Shown: positions 19,285-27,887, numbered from the stretch's first letter. The stretch is 64,000 bases of DNA from Dyadobacter diqingensis (GCF_024220585.1 NZ_JAMXKF010000003.1:558001-622000), one strand, 5' to 3'. The notes: a model not told the origin generated them from the letters alone. Numbers and translations: made by a program.

Positions 19285-20391
19285 TTATTCACCGAAATGA
19301 ACACGTACTTTTTTTAATGCCGAGCCGATAACCTGGTGCATATCATAGTAACGATATTCCGCCAGACGACCGCCAAATATGACGTTGCCTTCATTAGCGG
19401 CTAAATCTTTATATTGGCTGAACACGGCCGTATTCTTATCGTCATTCACAGGATAGTAAGGCTCTGCACCCGTTGTCCACTCTGACGGATATTCATGTGT
19501 AATAACCGTTTTAGGCTGCGTACCGAATTCGAAATGCTTGTGCTCAATGATACGGGTAAAAGGCGTTTCGGCATCCGTGTAATTGATTACGGCATTCCCC
19601 TGGTAGTTTTCCTGGTCCAGCAGCTGATTGTCAAATTTTAGACTGCGGTATTCCAGCGAGCCGTGGCTGAAATTGAAATATTCGTCAATCTGGCCTGTAT
19701 AAACAATCGTTTCCGCCAGTGCGCTTAATTCCTCGCGGTTTTGGAAAAAGTCCGTGTCAAGTCTTACTTCAATACCTTCCAGTAAACCTTCGGTTAACTT
19801 GTTGTAGCCGCCGATCGGAATACCCTGATATTTGTCGTTGAAGTAGTTGTTATCATATGTAAAACGCACCGGAAGTCTTTTGATGATAAAATCAGGAAGT
19901 TCGGTTGCTTTTCTGCCCCACTGTTTTTCGGTATATCCTTTGATCAGCTTTTCATAAATATCAACGCCAACCAGAGAAATAGCCTGCTCTTCCAGGTTTT
20001 TTGGGTTGGTAATGCCTGCTTCTTTTACCTGCTCCTGGATTTTCGCTTTCGCTTCCGCCGGTGTGCGCACCTTCCACAACTGGTAAAAGGTATTCATGTT
20101 AAAAGGAAGGTTGTAAAGTTCACCGTTATAGTTAGCAACCGGCGAATTGGTGTAGCGGTTGAACTCCACAAAAGAGTTTACATAGTCCCAGATCTCTTTA
20201 TCGTTGGTATGGAAAATATGCGCACCGTATTTGTGAACATTGATACCTTCTACGTTTTCGCAGTAGGTATTGCCTCCCGTATGTGTGCGTCGGTCGATAA
20301 CCAGACATTTTTTACCTCTTTTTGTAGCTTCATGCGCAAAAACAGAACCCCACAGTCCTGCACCTACTATTAAATAATCGTATTGAGCCAT
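19285..20391 (-). CDS. glf: UDP-galactopyranose mutase
   Basis: 368 aa from MAQYDYLIVG; an ATG 31 codons earlier would place the start in the leader, and the FAD motif then lies too far inside. GAGLWGS near residues 10-16 is the FAD dinucleotide loop. GGNTYCENV, KYGAHIFHTND, FNMNTFYQLW and FGGRLAEYRYYDMHQVI are all diagnostic of Glf. The enzyme interconverts UDP-galactopyranose and UDP-galactofuranose using reduced FAD, so the surface polysaccharide probably contains galactofuranose. It is the first gene of the operon, 43 bases before wza. Confidence 0.96.
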   Translation of the reverse strand: MAQYDYLIVGAGLWGSVFAHEATKRGKKCLVIDRRTHTGGNTYCENVEGINVHKYGAHIFHTNDKEIWDYVNSFVEFNRYTNSPVANYNGELYNLPFNMNTFYQLWKVRTPAEAKAKIQEQVKEAGITNPKNLEEQAISLVGVDIYEKLIKGYTEKQWGRKATELPDFIIKRLPVRFTYDNNYFNDKYQGIPIGGYNKLTEGLLEGIEVRLDTDFFQNREELSALAETIVYTGQIDEYFNFSHGSLEYRSLKFDNQLLDQENYQGNAVINYTDAETPFTRIIEHKHFEFGTQPKTVITHEYPSEWTTGAEPYYPVNDDKNTAVFSQYKDLAANEGNVIFGGRLAEYRYYDMHQVIGSALKKVRVHFGE

Positions 20392-20433
20392 GTTTGATTT
20401 TGTGTGAATATTTTTAACGGTGTGATGATAAGG

Positions 20434-20441
20434 CAAAGCTA
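20434..20441 (-). promoter_or_regulatory. Possible -7 box of the polysaccharide operon promoter
   Basis: TAGCTTTG on the minus strand fits the Bacteroidota -7 consensus TAnnTTTG and lies 43 bases before the glf start, immediately after the ompA terminator. No clear -33 TTG is found at the expected distance, so the call is tentative. Confidence 0.35.
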
Positions 20442-20445
20442 ATGA

Positions 20446-20490
20446 ATTGAAATGAGAAAGGCTCCCATCGGGAGCCTTTCTCATTTCAAT
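20446..20490 (-). terminator. Long perfect hairpin after ompA
   Basis: Two perfectly complementary 21-base arms (20446-20466 and 20470-20490) enclose a 3-base loop ATC, 18 bases past the OmpA-family stop. The arms include GGCTCCC/GGGAGCC. No T-tract follows on the minus strand, but the stem is strong enough to act as a terminator or 3' mRNA stabiliser between ompA and the polysaccharide operon. Confidence 0.8.
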
Positions 20491-20507
20491 AGAATTTATA
20501 TTCTTAC

Positions 20508-21971
20508 TTATGGAAGAAGTTTCAATTCTACACGACGGTTTTTCAATAGACCATCACGTGTTGCACTGTCAGCGATTGGTTTGAATGAACCGAAGTAGTC
20601 TACGATTACTTTGCTAGGATCTTTCAAGCCAGCTTCGTTGATAAGGAAGTTTTTAACTGCATCCACACGACGGCGAGAAAGTGCCATGTTGTAACGATCC
20701 GTGGCACGACGGTCAGCGTGACCAGCCAATTGCAGACGACATCCGTTTTTGTTCATCAACATTGCAACGTTTTTCAACATATCCTGGAATTCAGGTTTAA
20801 GAACGTTTTTGTCCGTATCGAACTGAACGTTTGCAAAGATTTCGCTACAAGCTGCTCCTGTTGCAAGTGCATTTTTAACGTAAGTATCAAAGTCAAGTAC
20901 ACGACCGCTACCGTCAACAATGCTTCCGGCTGGAGAATTTGGTTCTTTATCGAAGAAGTCAGAAACACCGTCACCGTCAGTATCAAGAAGCAATCTTGGA
21001 TCGATATCCTTTGGACGGTTTGCTTTTGCAACTGAGTCCATTTCTTCAAGTGTAAGGATCTTAACAGGCTTCAACAATACTTTTGGGTCTGTGTAACGAA
21101 GGTGGTAGTATCCATCTTCTGGTTTGTAAGCCCATTTTCCGTCTTCTTTCTTAACTTTAAGTGGTTTCTTACCAAGTTTGTAAGTCAAAACAACAGAACC
21201 GTATCCGTAGCTATCCAATTCAGAATTTCCTTTGCGGGAAGTTTTGGCATCTTTGATAGCAGTAAGGTTTGCATTTCTGTCGTAGTCACCACCCCAGGTA
21301 GCATCCAGATAATCAGAATTTGTATAGTTCAGACGGAAGTCAAGTCCAAGGTCAAGACGTGGAGTCAATTCGTAGCTCACGTTAAGACCTGTTGGAATGA
21401 TCCAGTCATTTTTCTTGCCAGTTTCACGCACTTTTGGTTCGCTTGGAGACAAGTCATAAGCTTTGGAATCATAGAAAATTTGACCAAACCCAACGTAAGC
21501 GTCAACTTTCCAACGCTTCATTTTATTAGGGCCCATCAAAAGACCTTTAAGGTTAACAGTTCCTGACAAAGAAACGTCCTGGTAGTTAGCCTGGAAGAAA
21601 CGGCTGTAATTACGACGTTTCATACCTTTCAATGTACCGATAGATCCGTCCAAACGAGCACCAAACAAATATGAAAGTTGTTTGTTGATTGTAATGCCTC
21701 CTTGAAAAGTTCCTGATTCTTTGCGGCTGTCGTCGCTATCTTTATTAACAGGCCAGAAATCGTATTCTCTCAAATCACCGAAAAACATAGATGGACCTCC
21801 ATGAATCGCAATTGACCATGTATTCAATTTGTAAGGGCCGTCGTACGTAGCTTTTGGATTGTAATCCGGAGAATTCGGTTGCTCTAAGGGTTGTGCTACT
21901 GAAGGCAAAGCCATCAATGACCCCAAGGCAAGCGAACAAATCAACTGGGATACTTTTTTCATACTATTCAA
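20508..21971 (-). CDS. OmpA-family outer-membrane protein
   Basis: 487 aa. The signal peptide KKVSQLICSLALGSLMALP is followed by AQ cleavage. Residues about 50-280 look like an outer-membrane beta-barrel (IAIHGGPSMFFGDLREYDFW at its start). A calcium-binding thrombospondin-type repeat follows, DTDGDGVSDFFD near 330, then the OmpA peptidoglycan-binding domain (about 375-487). That domain has VQFDTDKNVLKP, LAGHADRRATDRYNMALSRR, and a closing NRRVELKL. The Asp and Arg of this domain hold diaminopimelate. It probably ties the outer membrane to the wall and is expected to be abundant. The second ATG (21962) fits the signal peptide slightly better. Confidence 0.93.
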   Translation of the reverse strand: MNSMKKVSQLICSLALGSLMALPSVAQPLEQPNSPDYNPKATYDGPYKLNTWSIAIHGGPSMFFGDLREYDFWPVNKDSDDSRKESGTFQGGITINKQLSYLFGARLDGSIGTLKGMKRRNYSRFFQANYQDVSLSGTVNLKGLLMGPNKMKRWKVDAYVGFGQIFYDSKAYDLSPSEPKVRETGKKNDWIIPTGLNVSYELTPRLDLGLDFRLNYTNSDYLDATWGGDYDRNANLTAIKDAKTSRKGNSELDSYGYGSVVLTYKLGKKPLKVKKEDGKWAYKPEDGYYHLRYTDPKVLLKPVKILTLEEMDSVAKANRPKDIDPRLLLDTDGDGVSDFFDKEPNSPAGSIVDGSGRVLDFDTYVKNALATGAACSEIFANVQFDTDKNVLKPEFQDMLKNVAMLMNKNGCRLQLAGHADRRATDRYNMALSRRRVDAVKNFLINEAGLKDPSKVIVDYFGSFKPIADSATRDGLLKNRRVELKLLP

Positions 21972-22187
21972 GTTAGCGTTATTAAGATTAACTAGGATTG
22001 ATCTTTAATAATCAATTTATAATAAAAACAATATATTTTTTCGTGGCCAGATATTCTATTATCAAATGCCTAGTGGGCACAAAATTAGATTAACAATGTC
22101 ATTTTATCAACTTCTATTTTTGAAATACCTCAATAAAACTGCAATTAAAACAAATTCTTCCCGAAAGAAATGTTCTTTTTCTAACTT

Positions 22188-23321
22188 TCAAAGGCGTTGC
22201 ATTAATTTTTTTTCGATTTCTTTTTTCCAGGTTGTAAATGTGCCTTCGATTATTTTCTCTCTTGCTGTATTTACAAGCCACAAATAGAAAGTCAGATTGT
22301 GTACACTTGCGATCTGCGCACCCAACATCTCCTCTGATTTCACCAGATGACGAAGGTACGCTTTAGAATAGAATGTACTGACATAACCCCCGAGATTTTT
22401 GTCTATTGGAGATAAATCATCTTTCCACTTTTCATTTTTTATGTTTATTATGCCTTCGGTAGTAAAAATCATGCCATTACGGGCATTACGGGTCGGCATT
22501 ACACAATCGAACATATCTACACCCAACGCGATGCATTCAAGAATGTTGGCAGGTGTGCCGACGCCCATCAGATAACGTGGTTTATCTTTTGGCAAAATGT
22601 CGCAAACGACCTCCGTAAGTTCGTACATTATTTCGGCCGGCTCGCCTACGGATAATCCGCCAATGGCATTTCCCTCGCGTTCGTAAGAGGCAATCACCTC
22701 GGCCGATTGTTTTCTAAGGTCTTTATACACACTTCCTTGCACAATCGGGAACAATGTCTGGCTATGTCCGTATAATGGCTGCGTCTCGTCAAAGCGGGTG
22801 CAGCAGCGTCCCAGCCAGCGATGCGTCATTTCCATGGAATTTCGTGCATAGGTAAAGTCGCAGGGGTAGGGTGTACACTCATCAAATGCCATGATAATAT
22901 CGGCACCAATGGTACGCTGGATGTCCATAACGCCTTCGGGCGTGAAAGTGTGTATCCCACCATCAATGTGTGACTTAAATACCACACCTTGTTCGTTAAT
23001 TTTCCTCCCAGTTCCAGCCAGGGAATAAACCTGATATCCGCCGCTATCGGTAAGGATCGGTTTGTCCCAGCCATTAAATTTATGGAGTCCGCCTGCTTTC
23101 TGGAGAATGTCCAGTCCCGGGCGGAGATACAGGTGGTATGTATTGCCTAATATAATTTGTGCCTTGATATCCTCTTTCAGCTCCCGCTGGTGAACCGCCT
23201 TTACTGTACCGGCAGTACCGACGGGCATGAAAATCGGCGTTTGAATTGTTCCATGGTCGGTTTCCACAACACCAGCGCGTGCTTTTGATTGCGGATCCTG
23301 AGTTTGTAACGTGAACTTCAT
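22188..23321 (-). CDS. tgt: Queuine tRNA-ribosyltransferase
   Basis: 377 aa, standard length. Catalytic residues are D92 in LTDSGGYQVYSL and the nucleophile D272 in FDCVMPTRNARNG; GGLSVGEP (221-228) binds the base. It exchanges guanine for preQ1 at wobble position 34 of Asp, Asn, His and Tyr tRNAs. The structural zinc site is changed: where E. coli has C-x-C-x2-C, this protein has L310, G312 and S315 in NLGGYVSTF; only the final His (H325) remains. It is divergently transcribed from the next gene. Confidence 0.96.
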   Translation of the reverse strand: MKFTLQTQDPQSKARAGVVETDHGTIQTPIFMPVGTAGTVKAVHQRELKEDIKAQIILGNTYHLYLRPGLDILQKAGGLHKFNGWDKPILTDSGGYQVYSLAGTGRKINEQGVVFKSHIDGGIHTFTPEGVMDIQRTIGADIIMAFDECTPYPCDFTYARNSMEMTHRWLGRCCTRFDETQPLYGHSQTLFPIVQGSVYKDLRKQSAEVIASYEREGNAIGGLSVGEPAEIMYELTEVVCDILPKDKPRYLMGVGTPANILECIALGVDMFDCVMPTRNARNGMIFTTEGIINIKNEKWKDDLSPIDKNLGGYVSTFYSKAYLRHLVKSEEMLGAQIASVHNLTFYLWLVNTAREKIIEGTFTTWKKEIEKKLMQRL

Positions 23322-23347
23322 TAATGGTATTAATAAATATGAGTCTG

Positions 23348-23355
23348 CAAAAATA
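23348..23355 (-). promoter_or_regulatory. Possible -7 box for tgt
   Basis: TATTTTTG on the minus strand matches TAnnTTTG about 27 bases before the tgt start. No convincing -33 TTG is seen, so this is a motif match only. Confidence 0.35.
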
Positions 23356-23389
23356 GGCGGTAGGCAACTAACATTCCTGACAATGACTG

Positions 23390-23397
23390 TATATTTG
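23390..23397 (+). promoter_or_regulatory. Possible -7 box for the membrane glycosyltransferase and rsmG
   Basis: TATATTTG on the plus strand lies 40 bases before the GTG start at 23438. It is the same octamer as in the tRNA-Asn promoter, but lacks a TTG at 19-20 bases upstream. Confidence 0.4.
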
Positions 23398-23437
23398 TGG
23401 GATTAGATATAGAAAAAATTTACAACCCCCCGATATC

Positions 23438-24568
23438 GTGACAGATTCTCTACTTTATGCGCTTGGCGCATTTGTTCTGATTCAGCTGTTTTATTACCTT
23501 TTTGTTTTTACACGCCTGGCATTTTACGGGAGAAGTACAAATTACGGAAATGAAGCCCCTGGTGTGACTGTATTGGTTTGTGCCTGGAATGAAAAGGAAA
23601 ATCTTACAGAGTTATTGCCACTTTTGGACGCGCAGGAATATCCGGAATTCGAAGTAATTCTGCTGGACGACCGTTCTGACGACGGAAGTGAGGATTTTAT
23701 GCGTGAAAATATTCACAGCTGGAAAAATATCCGTTACATCCGTATCAACGACGAATTTGCGCACGTGACGCCTAAGAAATATGCTTTAACCGTGGGGATG
23801 AAGCAGGCAAAGTTTCCGGTGGCATTGATGACCGACGCAGATTGCCGCCCAAATTCATTACACTGGATTACCGCGATGACTTCTCAGATTAATGAAGAGA
23901 AAAATATCGTAATCGGTTTTTCGCCGTATGAAAAGGAATCGGGCTTGTTAAACTGGTTTATCAGGTGTGAGACTTTTTACGCCGCTGTTCAATATCTTTC
24001 CTTCTCACTGTCGGGGCTGACCTATATGGGCGTAGGACGGAATATCATGTACAAAACGCAGGTGTTTTTTGCCAACAAAGGTTTTTACCGGCACCGCCAT
24101 ATTATGGGAGGGGATGATGATATTTTTTTAAATGAAGTGTCAACCAGTTCCAATACGGCCATATCCATCGAACCTGAATCTTTTGTTTACTCCAAGCCTA
24201 AATCTACCTGGTCGGGGTGGCTGCGGCAAAAAAGAAGACATCTGGCGGTTAGCCAGTTTTACCGGAAACGGAATAAGGTCATGCTGGGAATTCTTTCGGC
24301 ATCGCATGTGGCAGTCTGGCTTTTGGGCCTGCTTACACTGACCTACGCATTGGTTAGTAAAGATATTCTTTTGCTTCAGGAGCTGGGGATCGTTGTTGGA
24401 GTACGCTGGATAATCCAGTGGGTACTCTTTTTTATCATCAATAGAAAACTGGATAATACCGTTGAGTGGTTCAGCTTTTTGTTGATGGATTTTGCATTTT
24501 TTATTTATTATGTCTTCTTCGGCTTTTTTGTGATGACAAGAAGAAAACCACGAACCTCATGGAATTAA
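23438..24568 (+). CDS. Membrane glycosyltransferase family 2
   Basis: 376 aa from a GTG start; no in-frame ATG is near. An N-terminal membrane helix (about 7-28) precedes the GT2 domain with VTVLVCAWNEKENL (43-56), LDDRSDDGS (76-84) and TDADC (132-136). LRQKRRHLAVSQ corresponds to the QxxRW-type acceptor motif of processive or integral GT2 enzymes. Two or three C-terminal membrane helices follow. It probably adds sugars to a lipid or exopolysaccharide at the inner membrane; the product is unknown. Its last 10 bases overlap rsmG, so the two are likely one unit. Confidence 0.85.
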   Translation: MTDSLLYALGAFVLIQLFYYLFVFTRLAFYGRSTNYGNEAPGVTVLVCAWNEKENLTELLPLLDAQEYPEFEVILLDDRSDDGSEDFMRENIHSWKNIRYIRINDEFAHVTPKKYALTVGMKQAKFPVALMTDADCRPNSLHWITAMTSQINEEKNIVIGFSPYEKESGLLNWFIRCETFYAAVQYLSFSLSGLTYMGVGRNIMYKTQVFFANKGFYRHRHIMGGDDDIFLNEVSTSSNTAISIEPESFVYSKPKSTWSGWLRQKRRHLAVSQFYRKRNKVMLGILSASHVAVWLLGLLTLTYALVSKDILLLQELGIVVGVRWIIQWVLFFIINRKLDNTVEWFSFLLMDFAFFIYYVFFGFFVMTRRKPRTSWN

Positions 24569-25179
24569 TCTTAAAATACTTTCCGGATTTAACTGATACG
24601 CAGCGTGAGAAATTTGCACGTCTGGAAGAATTGTATCAGGACTGGAATTCAAAAGTGAACGTAATTTCCCGCCAGGATATCGATACTTTATATGAAAGGC
24701 ACGTCTTACATTCTCTGGGCATTGCGAAAGTGATGCAGTTTAAATCGGGTACATCGGTGCTGGATGTGGGAACCGGAGGCGGATTTCCCGGCATCCCCCT
24801 TGCGATTATGTTCCCGGATACCCAGTTTCATCTGGTGGACAGCATTGGTAAAAAAATCAGGGTGGTTCAGGAGATCGCAACGGCGCTTGATCTGAAAAAT
24901 GTGAAAGCAGAGCAGATCAGGGCTGAAAAGCTGGATGATACCTATGAGTTTGTTGTGAGCCGCGCTGTGACACGTATCACGCCTTTTGTGGGGTGGGTGC
25001 GCAAGAATATCAGCCGCAATTCATTTCATACGCTTAGGAACGGTATTTTATATCTAAAAGGCGGTGATCTTACCGAAGAACTTGCCGAGCTTAAAATGAA
25101 AACACGGAGTTATGATCTGTCGGACTATTTTGAGGAAGAATTTTTTGAAACAAAAAAGGTAGTATACGTACCTTTGTGA
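24559..25179 (+). CDS. rsmG: 16S rRNA (guanine527-N7)-methyltransferase
   Basis: 206 aa from the ATG at 24559 (MELILKYF). The frame is open upstream, but that extension lies in the neighbouring gene and is hydrophobic in an unrelated way. The length matches E. coli RsmG (207). NVISRQDIDTLYERHVLHSL is the RsmG-specific helix, and LDVGTGGGFPGIPLAI is the S-adenosylmethionine loop. VSRAV corresponds to motif IV. It methylates G527 of 16S rRNA in the decoding region; loss gives low-level streptomycin resistance in other bacteria. Confidence 0.95.
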   Translation: MELILKYFPDLTDTQREKFARLEELYQDWNSKVNVISRQDIDTLYERHVLHSLGIAKVMQFKSGTSVLDVGTGGGFPGIPLAIMFPDTQFHLVDSIGKKIRVVQEIATALDLKNVKAEQIRAEKLDDTYEFVVSRAVTRITPFVGWVRKNISRNSFHTLRNGILYLKGGDLTEELAELKMKTRSYDLSDYFEEEFFETKKVVYVPL

Positions 25180-25221
25180 CCATTTTTTTGATCAGCGTAA
25201 ACTTTTTCTAACGATAATAAT

Positions 25222-25503
25222 ATGAATGAGCGTTTTAAGGCCAGTGGGCTAATGAATCCCCTTTTTCCGGACGAAGTAACATTTGGAGAAAAAGGAGTGA
25301 CTTTTAAAGTGAAGAAACTTTTCAGAAGTACGGACAACTTTGTTTTCTATTCGGATATTTCAGGAGTCGAAATTGAAAATAGTATCTTTTTTTCAACCAT
25401 TCGGGTGATCCCTCGCATGCGTCCTGAAATAATTATCAATAATTTTTCGAAGGGAGATGCCAAGAAAGTCAAGGAGTTAATCCTTCAGCAGGTTCAAAGT
25501 TAA
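25222..25503 (+). CDS. Small PH-domain-like protein of unknown function
   Basis: 93 aa, soluble. The alternating strands and final amphipathic helix (VTFGEKGVTFKVKKLF, YSDISGVEIENSIFFST, RPEIIINNF, then DAKKVKELILQQV) read like a compact bacterial PH-like fold. There are no catalytic motifs and no signal peptide. It sits 42 bases after rsmG and upstream of the tRNA-Asn gene. The role is unknown. Confidence 0.7.
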   Translation: MNERFKASGLMNPLFPDEVTFGEKGVTFKVKKLFRSTDNFVFYSDISGVEIENSIFFSTIRVIPRMRPEIIINNFSKGDAKKVKELILQQVQS

Positions 25504-25523
25504 AAAATATTTTTGCCTGAGAC

Positions 25524-25554
25524 TTGCGTCATATTTATCGAATCCCTATATTTG
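25524..25554 (+). promoter_or_regulatory. Promoter of tRNA-Asn, Bacteroidota type
   Basis: TTG at 25524-25526, exactly 20 bases, then TATATTTG at 25547-25554. This matches the Bacteroidota -33 TTG / -7 TAnnTTTG promoter with ideal spacing. Transcription would begin around 25561, about 28 bases before the tRNA. Confidence 0.7.
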
Positions 25555-25588
25555 CACCATAATTCAGATACACAATCGGATTTGAAAT

Positions 25589-25662
25589 TCCTGAATAGCT
25601 CAGCCGGTTAGAGCATCTGACTGTTAATCAGAGGGTCGTTGGTTCGAGCCCAACTTCGGGAG
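25589..25662 (+). tRNA. tRNA-Asn (anticodon GTT)
   Basis: A 74-base cloverleaf. Acceptor TCCTGAA pairs with TTCGGGA (one T-G pair); D stem GCTC/GAGC; anticodon stem TCTGA/TCAGA around loop CTGTTAA with GTT at 25623-25625; T stem GTTGG/CCAAC around TTCGAGC. Discriminator base G; CCA is not encoded in full. The 3' part from 25619 on is a duplicated copy also found at 37928, so this gene was rebuilt by the integrative element, and it remains intact. Confidence 0.97.
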
Positions 25663-25670
25663 CCCTGAAT
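25619..25670 (+). repeat. attL: left 52-base direct repeat
   Basis: Runs from GACTGTTAATCAG in the anticodon arm to CCCTGAAT just past the tRNA and is identical to 37928-37979. One mismatch (T against G) follows, then 11 more matching bases to 25682. The crossover occurred within this block, probably in the anticodon-loop region as for many tRNA-targeting tyrosine recombinases. Confidence 0.93.
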
Positions 25671-25674
25671 TAGA

Positions 25675-25710
25675 AGCACTTACGAGATAAAACTTGTAAG
25701 TGCTTTTTTT
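25675..25710 (+). terminator. Terminator of tRNA-Asn carried by the element
   Basis: AGCACTTAC at 25675-25683 pairs with GTAAGTGCT at 25696-25704, followed by a run of T. The host original, now displaced to 37984-38015, has different arm and loop sequence, so the element brought its own working terminator. Confidence 0.88.
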
Positions 25711-25733
25711 ATTTGCAAACAATTTCACAAACA
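25711..25733 (+). repeat. Left arm-type repeat
   Basis: A 23-base sequence beginning ATTTGCAAACAATTTC is repeated exactly, in the same orientation, at 37780-37802. Both copies lie just inside the two ends of the element, as expected for arm sites bound by the N-terminal domain of the integrase. Confidence 0.7.
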
Positions 25734-25867
25734 TCTTTTATCTTAATATCTGACTACGTTAATTAATGAAGGATCGGTAAACAATCTGAAAAGTCGGAAG
25801 AATTAAAATGCTCATAAGTATTAAGGTTGTAAGTAGGTTTTTTTTGACAGTCCCTTTTGGAGCATTT

Positions 25868-26329
25868 TCATTTCGTAGCATAGTTAGGTTGAATGCTCCC
25901 AATCATATTTTGTACAGAATCTAGTTCTTGTAAATTGATCGAGGTATTTTCTTGCTTTTTATCTATAACGAAGGAGCAGATGTACAAATCACTTGTCTTT
26001 CCAGTAATCCAATAATAGACAACTTGTTCATCATCATCTTGAATCGATTCTTCCTTGTAGTGCGCACAATTAAATGATCCCAATCTTATATTTTGAACAC
26101 CTTCCTTAGCAAGTTCTTCCTCAATATACTGACTGGCTTTATCCTCAGAAGAATCTATAAGGTCTGTCCATCGAAAAGATGTTATTCTAAAATTACCTGT
26201 CCATGATTTTGCTGCTGCATTAAAAAATGCATAATTATCAGAATCATCTCCATCATTATATTCTTCCCATCCATCGGGCAGGGAAAGAGAAAACCAACCA
26301 TTTCTAGAAATAAAATGCTTACTACTCAT
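25868..26329 (-). CDS. Small unknown protein, possibly DUF3805-like
   Basis: 153 aa, soluble, no signal peptide. The start SSKHFISRNGWFSLSLPDGW followed by strands and a helix with KASQYIEEELAKEG resembles small Bacteroidota proteins that I associate tentatively with DUF3805. No catalytic motif is visible. It is the first gene inside attL and is transcribed toward the tRNA. Its neighbour on the other side is more than 500 bases away, so it is a single-gene unit. Possible roles include immunity or accessory cargo, without evidence for either. Confidence 0.6.
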   Translation of the reverse strand: MSSKHFISRNGWFSLSLPDGWEEYNDGDDSDNYAFFNAAAKSWTGNFRITSFRWTDLIDSSEDKASQYIEEELAKEGVQNIRLGSFNCAHYKEESIQDDDEQVVYYWITGKTSDLYICSFVIDKKQENTSINLQELDSVQNMIGSIQPNYATK

Positions 26330-26883
26330 AACGTCTTTTTTACGGATGCTTACAGTGAATAATGAAAAACAACGTAAATATAGTCTTAGAGAATGGAATT
26401 GCTTGTGATATGAGATAAGTCTGTGATGGAGTTTGGATCTCTCTGAGGTGCTAAAAAATACACTTAAAGAGAGTGTAACATTAATATGCTATAAATGTAT
26501 TGGTTTTCTTAAATTCGGGCCTCTTTTATTATACAATATTTAGCCATAGATCCGCTACCTAACATTAACGTTCACAAATTAAGTTTAAAGGACAGGGGGT
26601 GTATCCAACTACTAAAACACTAGTGGGGGGTTGTTCAATAAGGGGTAGCCATCAATTCGTATATCAAAACTACATATTAAAAAAAAGTTGCCGTAGTAAC
26701 ATAGCAGCAAAGTCCATATATTGTTGCTTAGGTAAAAGGAGCTCTTTAATAAATTTTGCTATAAACAAGAAAGAATTATCATATCGTGATGATTACTGTT
26801 TTCTAAAGAATTATTGGGTTATTACGCCTCTTATTTTTTATACATAAAAATAGCTGGCTAGATTTGACTATTTAATAATTGAT
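26330..26883. other. Intergenic stretch inside the element
   Basis: AT-rich, no convincing gene. A plus-strand frame of 82 codons at 26599-26847 has biased, low-complexity content, no start context and no recognisable domain, so it is not called. Promoters for the two divergent neighbours must lie here, but no clear TAnnTTTG/TTG pair stands out. Confidence 0.5.
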
Positions 26884-27510
26884 ATGGTTGTACTAAATGA
26901 TTTAAAACAAGCCTTGATTAATCTAAATGGTAAAGGTTCATTAAAAGAGATTTTCAGGGAGTATAGTAAACTAAATAGAAATCCTATTATGTCAACTGTG
27001 AGGAGAACGTTGCAGCAACATTCATCGGATACTAAGTCTTATTCAAATAAAGAAGACCTATTTTTTTCAGTAGAAGGTTTGGGTAAAGGTATCTGGGGTT
27101 TAAGAAACTTTGAAGTTTTTAACATTCGAAACGAGAATTATACAAGCTTTCGAGTTGGTAATGAAACGCCAGAACGGCATATAGCTGTTTACAATAGAAT
27201 TAAGCGAGATACCCTACTTGTTCAGGAAATTAAGAGGATGGTAAAAAGTACCTGTCAACTATGTCAAGAAAATATTGAATTTCCCAATGGTAAGCTGTAT
27301 TCCGAAGGGCACCATTTGCGTCCCTTGGGGCAGCCTCATAATGGCCCTGACGTTAAACATAACATAATTATTTTATGTCCTAATTGTCATGTAAGGTGCG
27401 ATAACGGATTGGTCTGGCTTGATAGGAAGAAAATTGCCAACAATAAGCAAGGAGTTGGGCAAGAATTTATCGATTATCATAATCTCAGAATATTCAAAGT
27501 GCCGCAATAA
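26884..27510 (+). CDS. HNH endonuclease with N-terminal winged-helix domain
   Basis: 208 aa. Residues about 5-75 look like a HARE-HTH/winged-helix domain (LKQALINLNGKGSLKEIF, then GKGIWGLRNF). The C-terminal part is a zinc-supported HNH nuclease: C124-x2-C127, then GHHLRPLG with H143 and H144, N160 in VKHNIIILCP, and C165-x2-C168 with H169 following. All HNH residues are present. HNH proteins with DNA-reading helix-turn-helix domains often act as modification-dependent or stand-alone restriction nucleases; no dedicated methylase gene lies beside it. It is convergent with the caspase gene. Confidence 0.82.
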   Translation: MVVLNDLKQALINLNGKGSLKEIFREYSKLNRNPIMSTVRRTLQQHSSDTKSYSNKEDLFFSVEGLGKGIWGLRNFEVFNIRNENYTSFRVGNETPERHIAVYNRIKRDTLLVQEIKRMVKSTCQLCQENIEFPNGKLYSEGHHLRPLGQPHNGPDVKHNIIILCPNCHVRCDNGLVWLDRKKIANNKQGVGQEFIDYHNLRIFKVPQ

Positions 27511-27887
27511 TATGATACAAACAGTAGCGTGGTTTTAAGCTTACCTTAGCTATTAAAAAAGCTGCAATGAGAACTTTATACCCGATATTTGTGAACCAAA
27601 TTCAAATAACGAGGTTCATTTTCCGAAAAAATACTACCGTAATAAGTAGCCTTTTTTGTTTGTATCCTTTATCTTACCATCTTCGATAGTTGCGGATGTA
27701 ATTGAAATAGGGTCTCTTCGTTTCTACGAAATAACGTGTTACGCTGCTACACTATCACAGGTTTTTCCTATTACCACTTCTTTGCCAGATATTAAGTGCA
27801 CTACTCTAGTTTGATTTTCATCTCTATTTTTCCGATTTATTGGACAGAAGTTAAGGACTACCAGAAAGAAGTAAATTTAATTGTTGT
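27511..27887. other. Intergenic stretch between convergent genes, perhaps with a decayed reading frame
   Basis: No intact gene. On the minus strand short protein-like segments can be read (for example VHLISGKEVVIGK) but they are broken by stops in every frame, so they may be remnants of a lost gene. No strong terminator hairpin is obvious. Confidence 0.4.

Noticed and set aside
26599..26847. 82-codon gene on the plus strand
   Set aside because: Low-complexity composition, no start context and no domain.
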